64,000 nucleotides of DNA, from NCBI GenBank assembly GCA_964454335.1, contig CAYVVT010000005.1, forward strand, positions 196,349 to 260,348, written 5' to 3'. The notes beneath the pieces are model-generated. The model searched no databases and was not told the origin of the DNA. It worked only from the letters and a program-made list of their open reading frames with translations. This DNA comes from CAYVVT01 sp964454335 (GTDB lineage: Bacteria > Fidelibacterota > UBA8477 > JABMPR01). A program made the translations under genes and the position numbers. Numbering within the stretch: the stretch's first letter is position 1; each line of letters begins with the position of its first letter. This document shows, piece by piece, positions 19,301 through 27,367 of this stretch.

Positions 19301-19895
19301 GCAACCGGAGCTCTTCGATATCATGGGTGTCGATGTTAACGGCAACTTCATGTTTGACCTGTTTGAGGACAAACTGCTGGTAGGGCCGGTCACGACCAAT
19401 GGCCGCTGGGGTGGCACCGTCTTCTCCATCGACTTTCAGTTAGCCAGCGAAGCCAGCTATCCTGATGTGGATGACGTATACCAGGTGAGATTCAAACGTC
19501 CTTTCTGGAAGGATGATGCAGTCCAGTTCACAGTTGAAGCAACTGACTCTCTGGATCTAGTCGATCTGAAAAGCACTATGGACAACATAAGGGTAGTACC
19601 CAATCCATATATCGCTACGAATACCATGGAGCCTGCCGTGCATATCACTTCACTCAGTCAGCAACGCCGCCTCATGTTTACCAATATACCCTCGCAGTGC
19701 ACGATAAAGATCTTCACCGTGAGTGGTTATTTGGTGGATCAGATCGATGTGGACAATGAGCCCAACTACGGCATCGTGCACTGGGACTTGTTATCACGTG
19801 AAGGTTTGGACATCGCTGCAGGTATGTACGTGTACCATGTGGAGTCAACCCTTACCGGTGACACCAAACTCGGCAAATTTGCGGTCGTGAAGTAG
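16398..19895 (+). CDS. very large secreted protein partnering the TonB receptor, T9SS-type C-terminus
   Basis: The 1165-residue protein begins with a signal peptide (ending near ALLWAQ) and starts 9 bases after the receptor stop with AGGAG. Visible parts are: an acidic, aromatic N-terminal half without a family I recognise; EF-hand/dockerin-like calcium loops around residues 350 and 395-410 (DNDEDGLLNEA, DLNGDGIYQISEF); a fibronectin III-like domain near 580 (GDGEVVLTWDNV...GYKVFRS); and a divergent sorting domain at the end (GMYVYHVES...LGKFAVVK). No catalytic motif was found. Its place in the gene order suggests a surface lid or glycan-binding partner for the receptor. That role is inference. 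Confidence 0.6.
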   Translation: MHRKHYTYIFMFTVVLLAPALLWAQGTPYAGPDDPAGDVGVERDGVMNGNRVYLYFRNTTELSDWPRASVSKWPNNPDGVKMLDGIGLLCGAKVYIEDDLDPATVDTIPIFDELDVYNPTIPKHTLYYLQTSYREEMDTDPTGTIEYGFFPVPGYLNLDGAYPAMSNLPVSWPTAGWPAPNGQLKWQGEWDGRFGRGVIYADLETYFVVNDAHDQEYLGIEDKVRYYPRPDQFIPDDATFQGGAPWGGLGLRVQTRGFQWNNPQARDCIFWEYSVANTSDYTLLHVAFGYWVDNAIGDDGSDELAYFNTLLDMSYSWDINGIGQGGRPTGTMGFAYLESPGLPYDMLDNDEDGLLNEARDNAPTMIVGPQGSLYDLNKFLDFYELEEADLRDHWDADEDQDWDDGEDLNGDGIYQISEFAGDDVGLDGVGPGELNYTGPDEGECNHMPDFVEGVGCEPDFNATDVSESDMVGLTSFHLFPVPSHAVSNETRWFKNDRAMWDVIASDTLDEYIDNISNLIEVFASGVFPLYQGRVERISMSELHSYDPLAGLQSDEHTAPALYEQKKIVQVIYEKDYRFAQPPEMPTLTASAGDGEVVLTWDNVADTRTRDPFVGNVNDFEGYKVFRSTDRWMSDPEVITDGYGTPTGLLPIYQCDLKDDIFGFTDFGMYNGMGYNLGDDTGITHLFVDNTVENGRTYYYAVVAYDYGAPDIGPGIAPSENNIVIDLGDYQEVRSIGKNVAIVTPHQRAAGYIEPKITAEEEGDLFGSGDITPEILSAGGLQQNHTYQVSFEVDTIKAMSNYEHGLLYATSGYMIYDVTADTMEVYSENADQYTGENLEYVPGDSLEAGQGYSDFWTLNRSAVVSSDIFDGLRITIAPEVSIPSYDFTSSGWLVGDGLMRVTPSTLESRLLAWDYEIIFTGDDSAFVGQTTRGTVRDTDGSTVSSTALLKNLPFDFYVQNIMFDDTTTGQPELFDIMGVDVNGNFMFDLFEDKLLVGPVTTNGRWGGTVFSIDFQLASEASYPDVDDVYQVRFKRPFWKDDAVQFTVEATDSLDLVDLKSTMDNIRVVPNPYIATNTMEPAVHITSLSQQRRLMFTNIPSQCTIKIFTVSGYLVDQIDVDNEPNYGIVHWDLLSREGLDIAAGMYVYHVESTLTGDTKLGKFAVVK

Positions 19896-19905
19896 GAGGA
19901 TGATC

Positions 19906-20955
19906 ATGAATACAATTACAAGAATCTTCATCGTCCTCATTATAGCTGCCCCACTGCTTGCAGAGGAAATCCACCGGACCGGCAATACCACCGCCAGTTT
20001 TCTGGAAATTGGTATGGGCAGTGCGCCCTCAGCCATGGGAGAAGCTTACGTGGCCATGACCGGTAACCTGGCTTCGGCCTACTGGAATCCAGCTGGTCTC
20101 GCTTACCTGGATAAGAGTCAATTGCTCTTTATGCACCAACCCTGGATCGTAGACATCAATACGGTCTATGCCAGTGGTGCCCTCGTGGTCCCCAGGGTTG
20201 GGACCATCGCGCTTAGCGTTACCCAAGTGGGCTATGGTGACATGGAAGTGACAACCCTTAGCGCTCAGGATGGTACCGGGGAGTTGTTTACTGCTAACGA
20301 TATGGCTGCAGGTTTCACCTTTTCCCGCCGACTGGCTCAATGGTTCGGTTTTGGTGTCACCGGTAAGTACATAAAATCCCAGATCCGTCACATGAGTGCC
20401 TCGGCTGGAGCCATCGATATGGGTGTCATCGTCAATACGGATTTCTTCTCCCGCACTGGTAATCGACTGGATGGTCTTACCATCGGAATGAGCTTCTCCA
20501 ACTACGGAACCCGCATGCGCTATGATGGGATCGACCTTTTAAGGGATATCGATATCAGTTTATTCGAGAATGGTAACTTCGCCGATGTACGTGGCCAGTT
20601 CCGTACATCAGAGTGGGAGTTGCCCCTGATCTTCCGCATCGGAGTTACCCTGAAGCCCATTGTTTCTGCCAACCAGCAATTGGTGCTAGCGGTGGATCTA
20701 CTGCACCCCAATAACAACCCGGAATCCATCAATACAGGTATCGAATACAGCCTTCGGATTCCCAACGCTGGAAAATTTCATCTCCGTGGCGGATATAAGG
20801 CCTTAGGGATGGAGAAGTCGGAGTTCGGTCTCACTGGAGGAGGCGGTTTTGAGATGTTTCTCATGGGTAACCGGGCCATCACCATAGACTACGCTTTCAA
20901 GGAGATCGGAATCCTTGGCAGGACCCATGCATACACCATTGGTGTTACGCTATAA
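19906..20955 (+). CDS. PorV/PorQ-family outer membrane protein
   Basis: ATG 19906 is preferred to ATG 19900 because AGGAGG (19894-19899) then has a six-base spacer; both are in frame. A signal peptide (to about LLAEE) is followed by the PorV/PorQ signature FLEIGMGSAPSAMGEAYVA and SAYWNPAGLAYL. The rest is beta-barrel-like and ends THAYTIGVTL. PorV delivers T9SS cargo at the outer membrane in Bacteroidota; related proteins are common across FCB phyla. Here it follows the large T9SS-type protein and receptor, suggesting a dedicated shuttle or barrel for this uptake unit. Confidence 0.8.
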   Translation: MNTITRIFIVLIIAAPLLAEEIHRTGNTTASFLEIGMGSAPSAMGEAYVAMTGNLASAYWNPAGLAYLDKSQLLFMHQPWIVDINTVYASGALVVPRVGTIALSVTQVGYGDMEVTTLSAQDGTGELFTANDMAAGFTFSRRLAQWFGFGVTGKYIKSQIRHMSASAGAIDMGVIVNTDFFSRTGNRLDGLTIGMSFSNYGTRMRYDGIDLLRDIDISLFENGNFADVRGQFRTSEWELPLIFRIGVTLKPIVSANQQLVLAVDLLHPNNNPESINTGIEYSLRIPNAGKFHLRGGYKALGMEKSEFGLTGGGGFEMFLMGNRAITIDYAFKEIGILGRTHAYTIGVTL

Positions 20956-20959
20956 GAAC

Positions 20960-22477
20960 ATGAGAAATGTAACCAAAAGGGCTATTCAGGTCATCATCTG
21001 GATGGCCCTTTTGCTATTTGCAGGCTGTGAACGACAGCAGGAACTGGAGCCGGCAGGGACGGTTCTGGCGCTCGTCGGCGACAGAGTCATCACCCTGGAT
21101 GATTTCATCCGTAGATCAGAATACACATTAAGGCCGGATTACTGTTCAGGGGACAACTATATCCACAAGAAGATCATCCTGAATTCCCTTATAGCCGAGA
21201 AACTCATTGCCCTTGACGCTGAGGACTCCTCGCCCCTGGATACGAATATGGCATTTCAGGATTACCTTGATGGCCGCCTGGAACAGACCATGCGTCAGTT
21301 GTTGTACAAGAAACAGGCTCACGAAACAACAATTGTGGATTCGACGCAGCATCATGAAGCCTTCAAGCTAGCAGGCAGGACGGTCAACGTCAATTATTAC
21401 ACCTTGTCTGATTCTGCATCTGCCTACGCCTTCCAGCAGGCAATAGAAGGCGGGGCAGGTTTTAAAGAGATCTATTCTTATCTCTATCAGTCAGACTCCC
21501 TGCCTTCACGAGAGATAAACTGGTTTGACCGGGAGGTCGATGTCATCCACGATGTGCTCTTTGATCCCTTGTTGGTCAGGGGCCAGGTCCTTGGCCCGCT
21601 GTACACCGGTGATGGAAGTATCCTGGTCATGCAGGTCGGGGGCTGGACTGACAGCAAGGTCGTCACGCAGTCCGCTGTACAGCAACGCTGGACAGACGTA
21701 GGTGAGAGACTCCACACAAGAGTTGCGGGTGAACGATATGAGGCCTATGTAGCCTCAATAATGGCAGGCAAACGGCTGGATCTGAACGAAGCTGTGTTCA
21801 TACCATACGCCCGGGCTGCTGCCGACCAGTATCTGAGCACAAAGGAGGAGAAGAAGGCAGCTCTGAATCAGGCCCTCTGGGATCTGGAAGAACATCTGGA
21901 AACCAACCCTGTTGAAGCATTTCCGGAGGTGCAGAAGCAGGAACCGCTCTTCAGTGTTGATGGTGTGCAATGGTCGGTGAAGGATTACGAAAGCTATCTT
22001 CGCAAGCATCCACTGGTCTTCAGGAAGCGGCAGATGGGTCGCAGTGAGTTCCCCGAGCAACTGAAGTTCGCCATTGCTGACATGATCCGGGATCATTACG
22101 TCACCGAGCGGGCCTATGAGCTTGGCTATGACCAGTTCCCTGAAGTAAAACAGGCTCGTGCACTGTGGTCTGATTCATATGTCAGCCGTCAGCAGCGTCT
22201 GGACTATCTCCTGGCTCAAGGTGATGCGGGGATCGATACATTGACTCAGAACCGGATCTTCAAGGAATATCTCGATCCCTGGGTGGATTCACTCCAAGAG
22301 AAGTATGATGATCGCATCGAGATCAATATGGACCTGTTCGAATCCATCGAGATCACAACGGTACCCATGATGGTGAGCCAGAGGGGGGTTCCCTTCCCGC
22401 TCATGATGCCTTCCTTTCCACTGCTCACCACAGATGACAGGTTAGATTATGGTAGTGACATGGGAGAGGAATCATGA
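20960..22477 (+). CDS. parvulin/SurA-like peptidyl-prolyl isomerase lipoprotein
   Basis: ATG 20960, five bases after the PorV stop, gives MRNVTKRAIQVIIWMALLLFAGC with a good lipobox. Upstream in-frame starts lie inside the previous gene. The N-terminal region (VLALVGDRVITLDDFIRR, KKIILNSLIAEKLIA) matches the chaperone part of SurA/PrsA-type foldases. The C-terminal half is helical and charged; a complete catalytic parvulin domain is not clear. It probably helps fold outer membrane or exported proteins of this operon. It overlaps the following GH16 gene by ATGA. Confidence 0.68.
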   Translation: MRNVTKRAIQVIIWMALLLFAGCERQQELEPAGTVLALVGDRVITLDDFIRRSEYTLRPDYCSGDNYIHKKIILNSLIAEKLIALDAEDSSPLDTNMAFQDYLDGRLEQTMRQLLYKKQAHETTIVDSTQHHEAFKLAGRTVNVNYYTLSDSASAYAFQQAIEGGAGFKEIYSYLYQSDSLPSREINWFDREVDVIHDVLFDPLLVRGQVLGPLYTGDGSILVMQVGGWTDSKVVTQSAVQQRWTDVGERLHTRVAGERYEAYVASIMAGKRLDLNEAVFIPYARAAADQYLSTKEEKKAALNQALWDLEEHLETNPVEAFPEVQKQEPLFSVDGVQWSVKDYESYLRKHPLVFRKRQMGRSEFPEQLKFAIADMIRDHYVTERAYELGYDQFPEVKQARALWSDSYVSRQQRLDYLLAQGDAGIDTLTQNRIFKEYLDPWVDSLQEKYDDRIEINMDLFESIEITTVPMMVSQRGVPFPLMMPSFPLLTTDDRLDYGSDMGEES

Positions 22478-24294
22478 AAACATGTCGATATACCTGGTTC
22501 ACCCTTGTATTCAGCCTTCTTATGGTTACCTGCCTCGGCCAACCGTATCGAGGGGCAGAACTGCGCAGCCTGGATTACCTCCAGTACGGACGCTTCAGCG
22601 TCAGTATGAAATCGGCTCAGGGAAATGGCGTCCTGTCGACGCTATTCACCTATAACGACCAGTACCCTGCCAGCAACTGGGCTGAGATCGACATTGAAGT
22701 TCTGGGACGCTGGCCGGATAACATCGACCTCAATGTCATCGACGAGAATGGTTCCCATCTGCGTCAGCATCCCATGGATCTGAACGTCCACCTGGATTAT
22801 CACGAATACACCTTTGAGTGGACACCGGATTACGTGGCCTGGTTCTTTGATGGTGAAGAGCTGTATCGACAGACCCAGGAGCATATTTCAGATCTTACCG
22901 AACCTGGAAAATTCATGATGAATACCTGGCGGCCGGTTTATGAGGACTGGACTGGTGTCTGGGATGAGAGAGTGCTGCCCCGTTTCTCTTATTATGAATG
23001 GGCCTCATATGCAGCCTATACACCCGGTGAGGGGAACACGGGGACGGATGATAATTTCACCGAACTCTGGCGGGACGAATTTGAGGTATTTGACAGCACA
23101 CGTTGGGAGAAGAGTGATGACCATACCTGGCCGGGAAACAATGCCCTGCTGGTGGAGGAGAATATTGTTTACCTGGACGGCAAACTGATCCTATGCCTCA
23201 CCATGCCCGGGGAGGAAGGTTTCCAGGACAACACAAAACCCTACCTGCTCTGGGCCCGTGCCATGGGAGAAGACTCGGTGGTGGTGCGCTTTACGGAGGA
23301 GTTGGATCTCAACACCGCCGGAATGGCGGGCAACTATGTCATCAGCGGTGTCAGCGTAGAAGCTGCGACTCTGCAAGAGGACCAGCTTACCGTGGGATTA
23401 AGTGTATCAGGATTGGACTTGAGTGCCAACTACACGCTCTTCATCCTGGGGATCAAGGACGATGCAGTCCCGCCGAACACACAGTTGGGTAACTCAGTAG
23501 CTATCGATATGCCACAACCCCTTGAGTTACCGGTGAGGATCGACTGTGCCGGTCCCGGTCGTCAGGGCTTCATGACTGATCAATGGTGGTCTTCAGCGGT
23601 GGAATACGGACATGAAGGTGGCAATTATCAGGAAGCGGGCTGGTTCCCCAATCTCGAAGGGACCGTGCATGATTCTGTGATGGCGACATCACTGAACCGA
23701 TTCTCCCGGTACCATGTGCGACTGGATCCCGGCTGGTTTGACATCCAATTGCATTTTGCCGAGCATTTCTATGACGAGGCAGGGGAACGCGTTTTCGAGC
23801 TATTCGTGGAGGGGGATCTCATCGAACCCACTCTGGATATCTATGGACAGGTTGGGAATAGTGGTGTTTACACAGTTGGACTGAACAACAGGCGTATCCG
23901 GGACGGCTCCCTGGACATTCTCTGTGCTGCCACCATCTATGGCGTTGGCTACGGGTATGCCGGTCCCGTGCTGAACGCTATTGAGATCGATGGGAACTTC
24001 ATCGTGGATTCAGATGAGCAGAAATTGCCCGATCAGTTCAGGTTCACAGGTAACTATCCCAATCCCTTCAACGCGTCAACGACATTCCATTTCAGTCTTC
24101 CTGAGAGGTCGAAGGTTGAACTTTCCATTTATGATCTCCAGGGTAGAGTACTTGAGACCATAACTTCCCGAAAGTTTGATGCCGGCGATCATCAATTGAG
24201 CTGGTCTGCAGGTCTTCTGCCAAGTGGCATCTATGTGTCCAGATTCAGTGCAGTTGGATTTAACCAGACCAGCAAGCTGATCGTCATCAAGTAG
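22474..24294 (+). CDS. circularly permuted GH16 beta-glucanase (Fibrobacter type) with malectin-like and T9SS domains
   Basis: A signal peptide is followed at once by PYRGAELRSLDYLQYGRF and the catalytic motif AEIDIE (nucleophile Glu71, acid/base Glu75). The segment that normally opens GH16 proteins (LWRDEFEVFDSTRW...GKLILCLT) comes afterwards, near residues 203-250. This is the circular permutation known from the Fibrobacter succinogenes 1,3-1,4-beta-glucanase. EIDIE without the extra bulge residue fits lichenase rather than laminarinase. Then come an Ig-like region (about 262-345), a malectin-like domain (VRIDCAGPG, HFAEHFYDEAGERVFELFVEG) and a sorting domain (NYPNPFNASTTF). It probably cuts mixed-linkage beta-glucan at the cell surface. 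Confidence 0.87.
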   Translation: MKTCRYTWFTLVFSLLMVTCLGQPYRGAELRSLDYLQYGRFSVSMKSAQGNGVLSTLFTYNDQYPASNWAEIDIEVLGRWPDNIDLNVIDENGSHLRQHPMDLNVHLDYHEYTFEWTPDYVAWFFDGEELYRQTQEHISDLTEPGKFMMNTWRPVYEDWTGVWDERVLPRFSYYEWASYAAYTPGEGNTGTDDNFTELWRDEFEVFDSTRWEKSDDHTWPGNNALLVEENIVYLDGKLILCLTMPGEEGFQDNTKPYLLWARAMGEDSVVVRFTEELDLNTAGMAGNYVISGVSVEAATLQEDQLTVGLSVSGLDLSANYTLFILGIKDDAVPPNTQLGNSVAIDMPQPLELPVRIDCAGPGRQGFMTDQWWSSAVEYGHEGGNYQEAGWFPNLEGTVHDSVMATSLNRFSRYHVRLDPGWFDIQLHFAEHFYDEAGERVFELFVEGDLIEPTLDIYGQVGNSGVYTVGLNNRRIRDGSLDILCAATIYGVGYGYAGPVLNAIEIDGNFIVDSDEQKLPDQFRFTGNYPNPFNASTTFHFSLPERSKVELSIYDLQGRVLETITSRKFDAGDHQLSWSAGLLPSGIYVSRFSAVGFNQTSKLIVIK

Positions 24295-24320
24295 AGGCTG
24301 TCACGCAGTTACGAGGTACT

Positions 24321-25463
24321 ATGAGATCGCTGACAGCACTCGGATTGATCCTCATCAGCAGCGCTCTGTTTACGAATCCCCTCAGAGCACAATTTGCCTT
24401 CAATATGCATTATCCAATGTCCGTTGGACAGGAGTGGCAGTTTACCGCCGAGGATTATCCCTGGGACGTGTACGATACCATCGTGGATACAACTCGTGTG
24501 AACGGGCATCTATTCTACCGTCTGGATCTCGTCCTCTCCACACAGGAGGCGTGGTTGCGTCCAGAAAATGAGCAAGTGTATCTACTCGATCTCAGCGACA
24601 GTACGGAGCATTTGCTCTTCGATTTCGCAGCGGAAATCAACAGCGTCTGGCCAATACCGGCCGGGTATGAGCTGGAGTATGGTGACAGTATCAGGATCAT
24701 CTCACGGATGGATACCCTTCATAATCCAGTCAGAGACTTTGTGAGGTGCACTCGTTTTGTCCACTATAATTCGGTTTGGGATGGCGGTAGATCGGAGACC
24801 TGCTTCTCCAGGGACTATGGACCGGTTTACTTCGCCCAGGAGAGCGAATCCGGAGTCACAGATTTCAATCTGGTCACGACACCACTTGACACGCTGATGA
24901 TGAGGGGTGTGTATACATTTGTTGGCAATCCCTGTACGACCTATCCCTGCCTTCCGGGAATCGTGGCGGCCATGATGGGAGATGGGATCGAGTTTGTGCT
25001 CCTGATCAATGGAATATGGAGTAGTCAGCCGATCTCCTGGAATGGGGTAACACCCATGTTGGATGATTCAATCGAGGTCACAGCTGTCTACGAGGAGCAC
25101 TTCGATATCTTTGGTGAGCGTTACTATACGCTAGATCTGGTGGATCTCAGCATTATTCAGAATACCACGGATCTCATGGAGCCATCCGTCTCCTTCACTC
25201 CGTCACAATTTGATCTTCATGTCGCGCCCAATCCATTCAATGGCGAAACACGAATTTCATTCAATCTGCTGCAAACACAGTCACTCGCTCTGGCGATCTT
25301 TGATGCCAGGGGACGCAGGGTCTTTGATCTACCTGTCGGAATGTACACGGCAGGCAGGCACACGATTCAATGGTCACCAGGGGAGCTTCCCAGTGGTACC
25401 TACTTTGCATTCATTGAGTCCCGTGATGAAGTACAGATGACAAAAACATTACTGATCAAATAG
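24321..25463 (+). CDS. secreted protein of unknown function with T9SS sorting domain
   Basis: The 380-residue protein has a signal peptide (to about NPLRAQ) and a body without a family I recognise. The opening MHYPMSVGQEWQF resembles beta-rich surface proteins of this phylum group. Two close cysteines (NPCTTYPCLPG) may form a disulfide. The end is a sorting domain (VAPNPFNGETRISFNL...LPSGTYFAF). It lies between two GH16 genes on the same strand with short gaps, so a glucan-related role is likely, either binding or accessory. No catalytic motif was found. Confidence 0.6.
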   Translation: MRSLTALGLILISSALFTNPLRAQFAFNMHYPMSVGQEWQFTAEDYPWDVYDTIVDTTRVNGHLFYRLDLVLSTQEAWLRPENEQVYLLDLSDSTEHLLFDFAAEINSVWPIPAGYELEYGDSIRIISRMDTLHNPVRDFVRCTRFVHYNSVWDGGRSETCFSRDYGPVYFAQESESGVTDFNLVTTPLDTLMMRGVYTFVGNPCTTYPCLPGIVAAMMGDGIEFVLLINGIWSSQPISWNGVTPMLDDSIEVTAVYEEHFDIFGERYYTLDLVDLSIIQNTTDLMEPSVSFTPSQFDLHVAPNPFNGETRISFNLLQTQSLALAIFDARGRRVFDLPVGMYTAGRHTIQWSPGELPSGTYFAFIESRDEVQMTKTLLIK

Positions 25464-25472
25464 GTTACTCAA

Positions 25473-26570
25473 ATGAGAAAATTCATATCTGGATCCTTTG
25501 GCCACTCGCATCTGGTTGCTCTTGTATTGCTCGTGCTCTCTTCTTCCTCACTCATGGCAGAACCCTATCGTGGAGCAGAATACCGCACGATTGAAAGCTA
25601 TCGCTATGGACGCTTCGAGGTGCGTATGCAGGCCGCAGGCGCTTCCGGAGTGGTCTCTTCCTTGTTTACCTACCATGAGCTGGGTGCCGGTGGATTGAGC
25701 GAATGGAACGAGATCGATATCGAGTTTCTGGGCAATAACACAAATGGTGTTCAGTTCAATACCATCACCTCCGGACAAGTGGGGCACGTGCATTTCATAA
25801 ATTTGCCCTACGATGCCGCCACCGAGTTCCATGATTATGCCTTTGAATGGACACCAGCCCATGTTGCCTGGTTTGTTGATGGGGTCGAGGTCTATCGTCA
25901 ATATGGAGCCCACATCATCCAGCTGAACCGCTATCAGAAAATGATGATGAATATCTGGCAGCCGGAATACGTGGACTGGGTGGGACCCTTTAGTGAGGAT
26001 GATCTACCTGTCTACGCCTACTATGACTGGGCCCGGTATTATGCCTGGACCCCCAACGAAGGTGATGCCGGCACAGATAGCGCCTTCACACTGCACTGGC
26101 ATGATGATTTTGACAGCTGGGACATGAATCGCTGGCAGAAGGCGTCCCACACCTGGGACGGTAACAACGCCCAGTTCATTCCAGCCAATGCCGTACTGCA
26201 GGATGGCTTTCTCATTCTCTGCCTGACCATGCCAGACGCATTGGGATATGACGGACCACCGCTGGATACGGACAAAGGATCACTGATATTCCCTCAGGAT
26301 CTGCAGATCTACCCCGCTTACCCGAATCCCTTCAATGCCGGTACACAGTTGAGATTCAATATGACCGCAGGTCGTTCTGTCCAATTACAGGTTGTCGATC
26401 TTCAAGGGCGCATTCACCTCAATGAGCGGATCCCATCTGTAGGCGGGAATCAATCCGTCAGCTGGATGCCCCTGACTGGTTCCGGGCAGCTGCTCCCCAG
26501 CGGTGTGTATATCGCCCAGTTTCGCTCGGGGAATCAGTTTGAGAGTCAACGTCTCCTCCTTCTGCAGTGA
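25473..26570 (+). CDS. circularly permuted GH16 beta-glucanase (lichenase type) with T9SS domain
   Basis: The 365-residue protein has a signal peptide (to about SSLMAE), then PYRGAEYRTIESYRYGRFEVRM and NEIDIEFLG (nucleophile Glu80, acid/base Glu84). The usual N-terminal GH16 segment appears late (LHWHDDFDSWDMNRW...GFLILCLTMPD, near 208-250). The linker YAWTPNEGDAGTDSAF also resembles the Fibrobacter permuted enzyme. A short sorting domain follows (AYPNPFNAGTQLRF). Compared with the 22474 paralogue it lacks the malectin-like module. It is probably a mixed-linkage or beta-1,3-glucan endohydrolase at the surface. It overlaps the next GH16 gene by GTGA. Confidence 0.87.
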   Translation: MRKFISGSFGHSHLVALVLLVLSSSSLMAEPYRGAEYRTIESYRYGRFEVRMQAAGASGVVSSLFTYHELGAGGLSEWNEIDIEFLGNNTNGVQFNTITSGQVGHVHFINLPYDAATEFHDYAFEWTPAHVAWFVDGVEVYRQYGAHIIQLNRYQKMMMNIWQPEYVDWVGPFSEDDLPVYAYYDWARYYAWTPNEGDAGTDSAFTLHWHDDFDSWDMNRWQKASHTWDGNNAQFIPANAVLQDGFLILCLTMPDALGYDGPPLDTDKGSLIFPQDLQIYPAYPNPFNAGTQLRFNMTAGRSVQLQVVDLQGRIHLNERIPSVGGNQSVSWMPLTGSGQLLPSGVYIAQFRSGNQFESQRLLLLQ

Positions 26571-27367
26571 CATCGAACTTACCGAAATCGACCAACATTG
26601 CTGGACTCATCATGCTGGTTTTGATCTCATGTGAGCAACCGGTGGAGGAGGTCCTGGAAGAGCAGATCCAGCCCCTGACAGGCTGGAGGATCACCTGGCA
26701 GGATGAGTTTGAAGGGGATACACTGGACCGTACTCTATGGAACGTGGCTGATGGCCATTGGTCCCATAATGGCGAAATGCAGTACTATGCCCCGGATGAG
26801 GTGTACTTGGAAGACGGCTGTCTGCGTCTGAGATCCCAGCAGAGAAACTATCAGGGTTTGTACTTCACCTCAGGTCATGTGACCACCAAACATTACCAGA
26901 GGTATGGCCGCGTGGAAATTCACGCCCGCTTGCCAGGTACGCAGGGGACCTGGCCCGCACACTGGCTCCTCCCCATTACGGGTGATTGGCCACCAGAGAT
27001 AGACATCGTTGAGCACCTGGGTCACGAGCCGAATACAGTGCACATGTCCGTGCATTGGGGACCATTACCTGAGGGGCTAAGTCCCTGGGAATGCGGTCAG
27101 ACTCGCACAGGCTCCTTCTCCGGGCCTGATTTCACAGCTGATTTCCACACATTCAGCCTGGAATGGTATCCCGACTCACTCCGCTGGCTGGTGGACGATG
27201 TCCTGCGCTTCAAAACTGTGGAAGGGATACCGCACGAACCCATGTACCTTATCCTGAATACCGCTGTGGGAGGCTTCTGGCCCGGCAGTCCCAATGCCAG
27301 CTCCGTCTTTCCTCAGTTTCATGACATTGACTATGTAAGGTTTTACGAACGTGATACACCTGGCTAA
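26567..27367 (+). CDS. GH16 laminarinase-type lipoprotein, normal topology
   Basis: The 266-residue protein starts at GTG 26567, overlapping the previous stop; an ATG at 26612 is less suitable because it would remove the basic region before the lipobox LVLISC (Cys22). The domain order is standard: ITWQDEFEGDTLDRTLW first, then GRVEIHARLPGTQGTWPAHWLL and PEIDIVEH with nucleophile Glu144 and acid/base Glu149. The inserted residue (EIDxxE) is the beta-bulge of laminarinases. It has no sorting domain and is lipid-anchored instead, so it differs in location from the two permuted enzymes. Its end overlaps the GH5 gene by 17 bases. Confidence 0.9.
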   Translation: MTSNLPKSTNIAGLIMLVLISCEQPVEEVLEEQIQPLTGWRITWQDEFEGDTLDRTLWNVADGHWSHNGEMQYYAPDEVYLEDGCLRLRSQQRNYQGLYFTSGHVTTKHYQRYGRVEIHARLPGTQGTWPAHWLLPITGDWPPEIDIVEHLGHEPNTVHMSVHWGPLPEGLSPWECGQTRTGSFSGPDFTADFHTFSLEWYPDSLRWLVDDVLRFKTVEGIPHEPMYLILNTAVGGFWPGSPNASSVFPQFHDIDYVRFYERDTPG

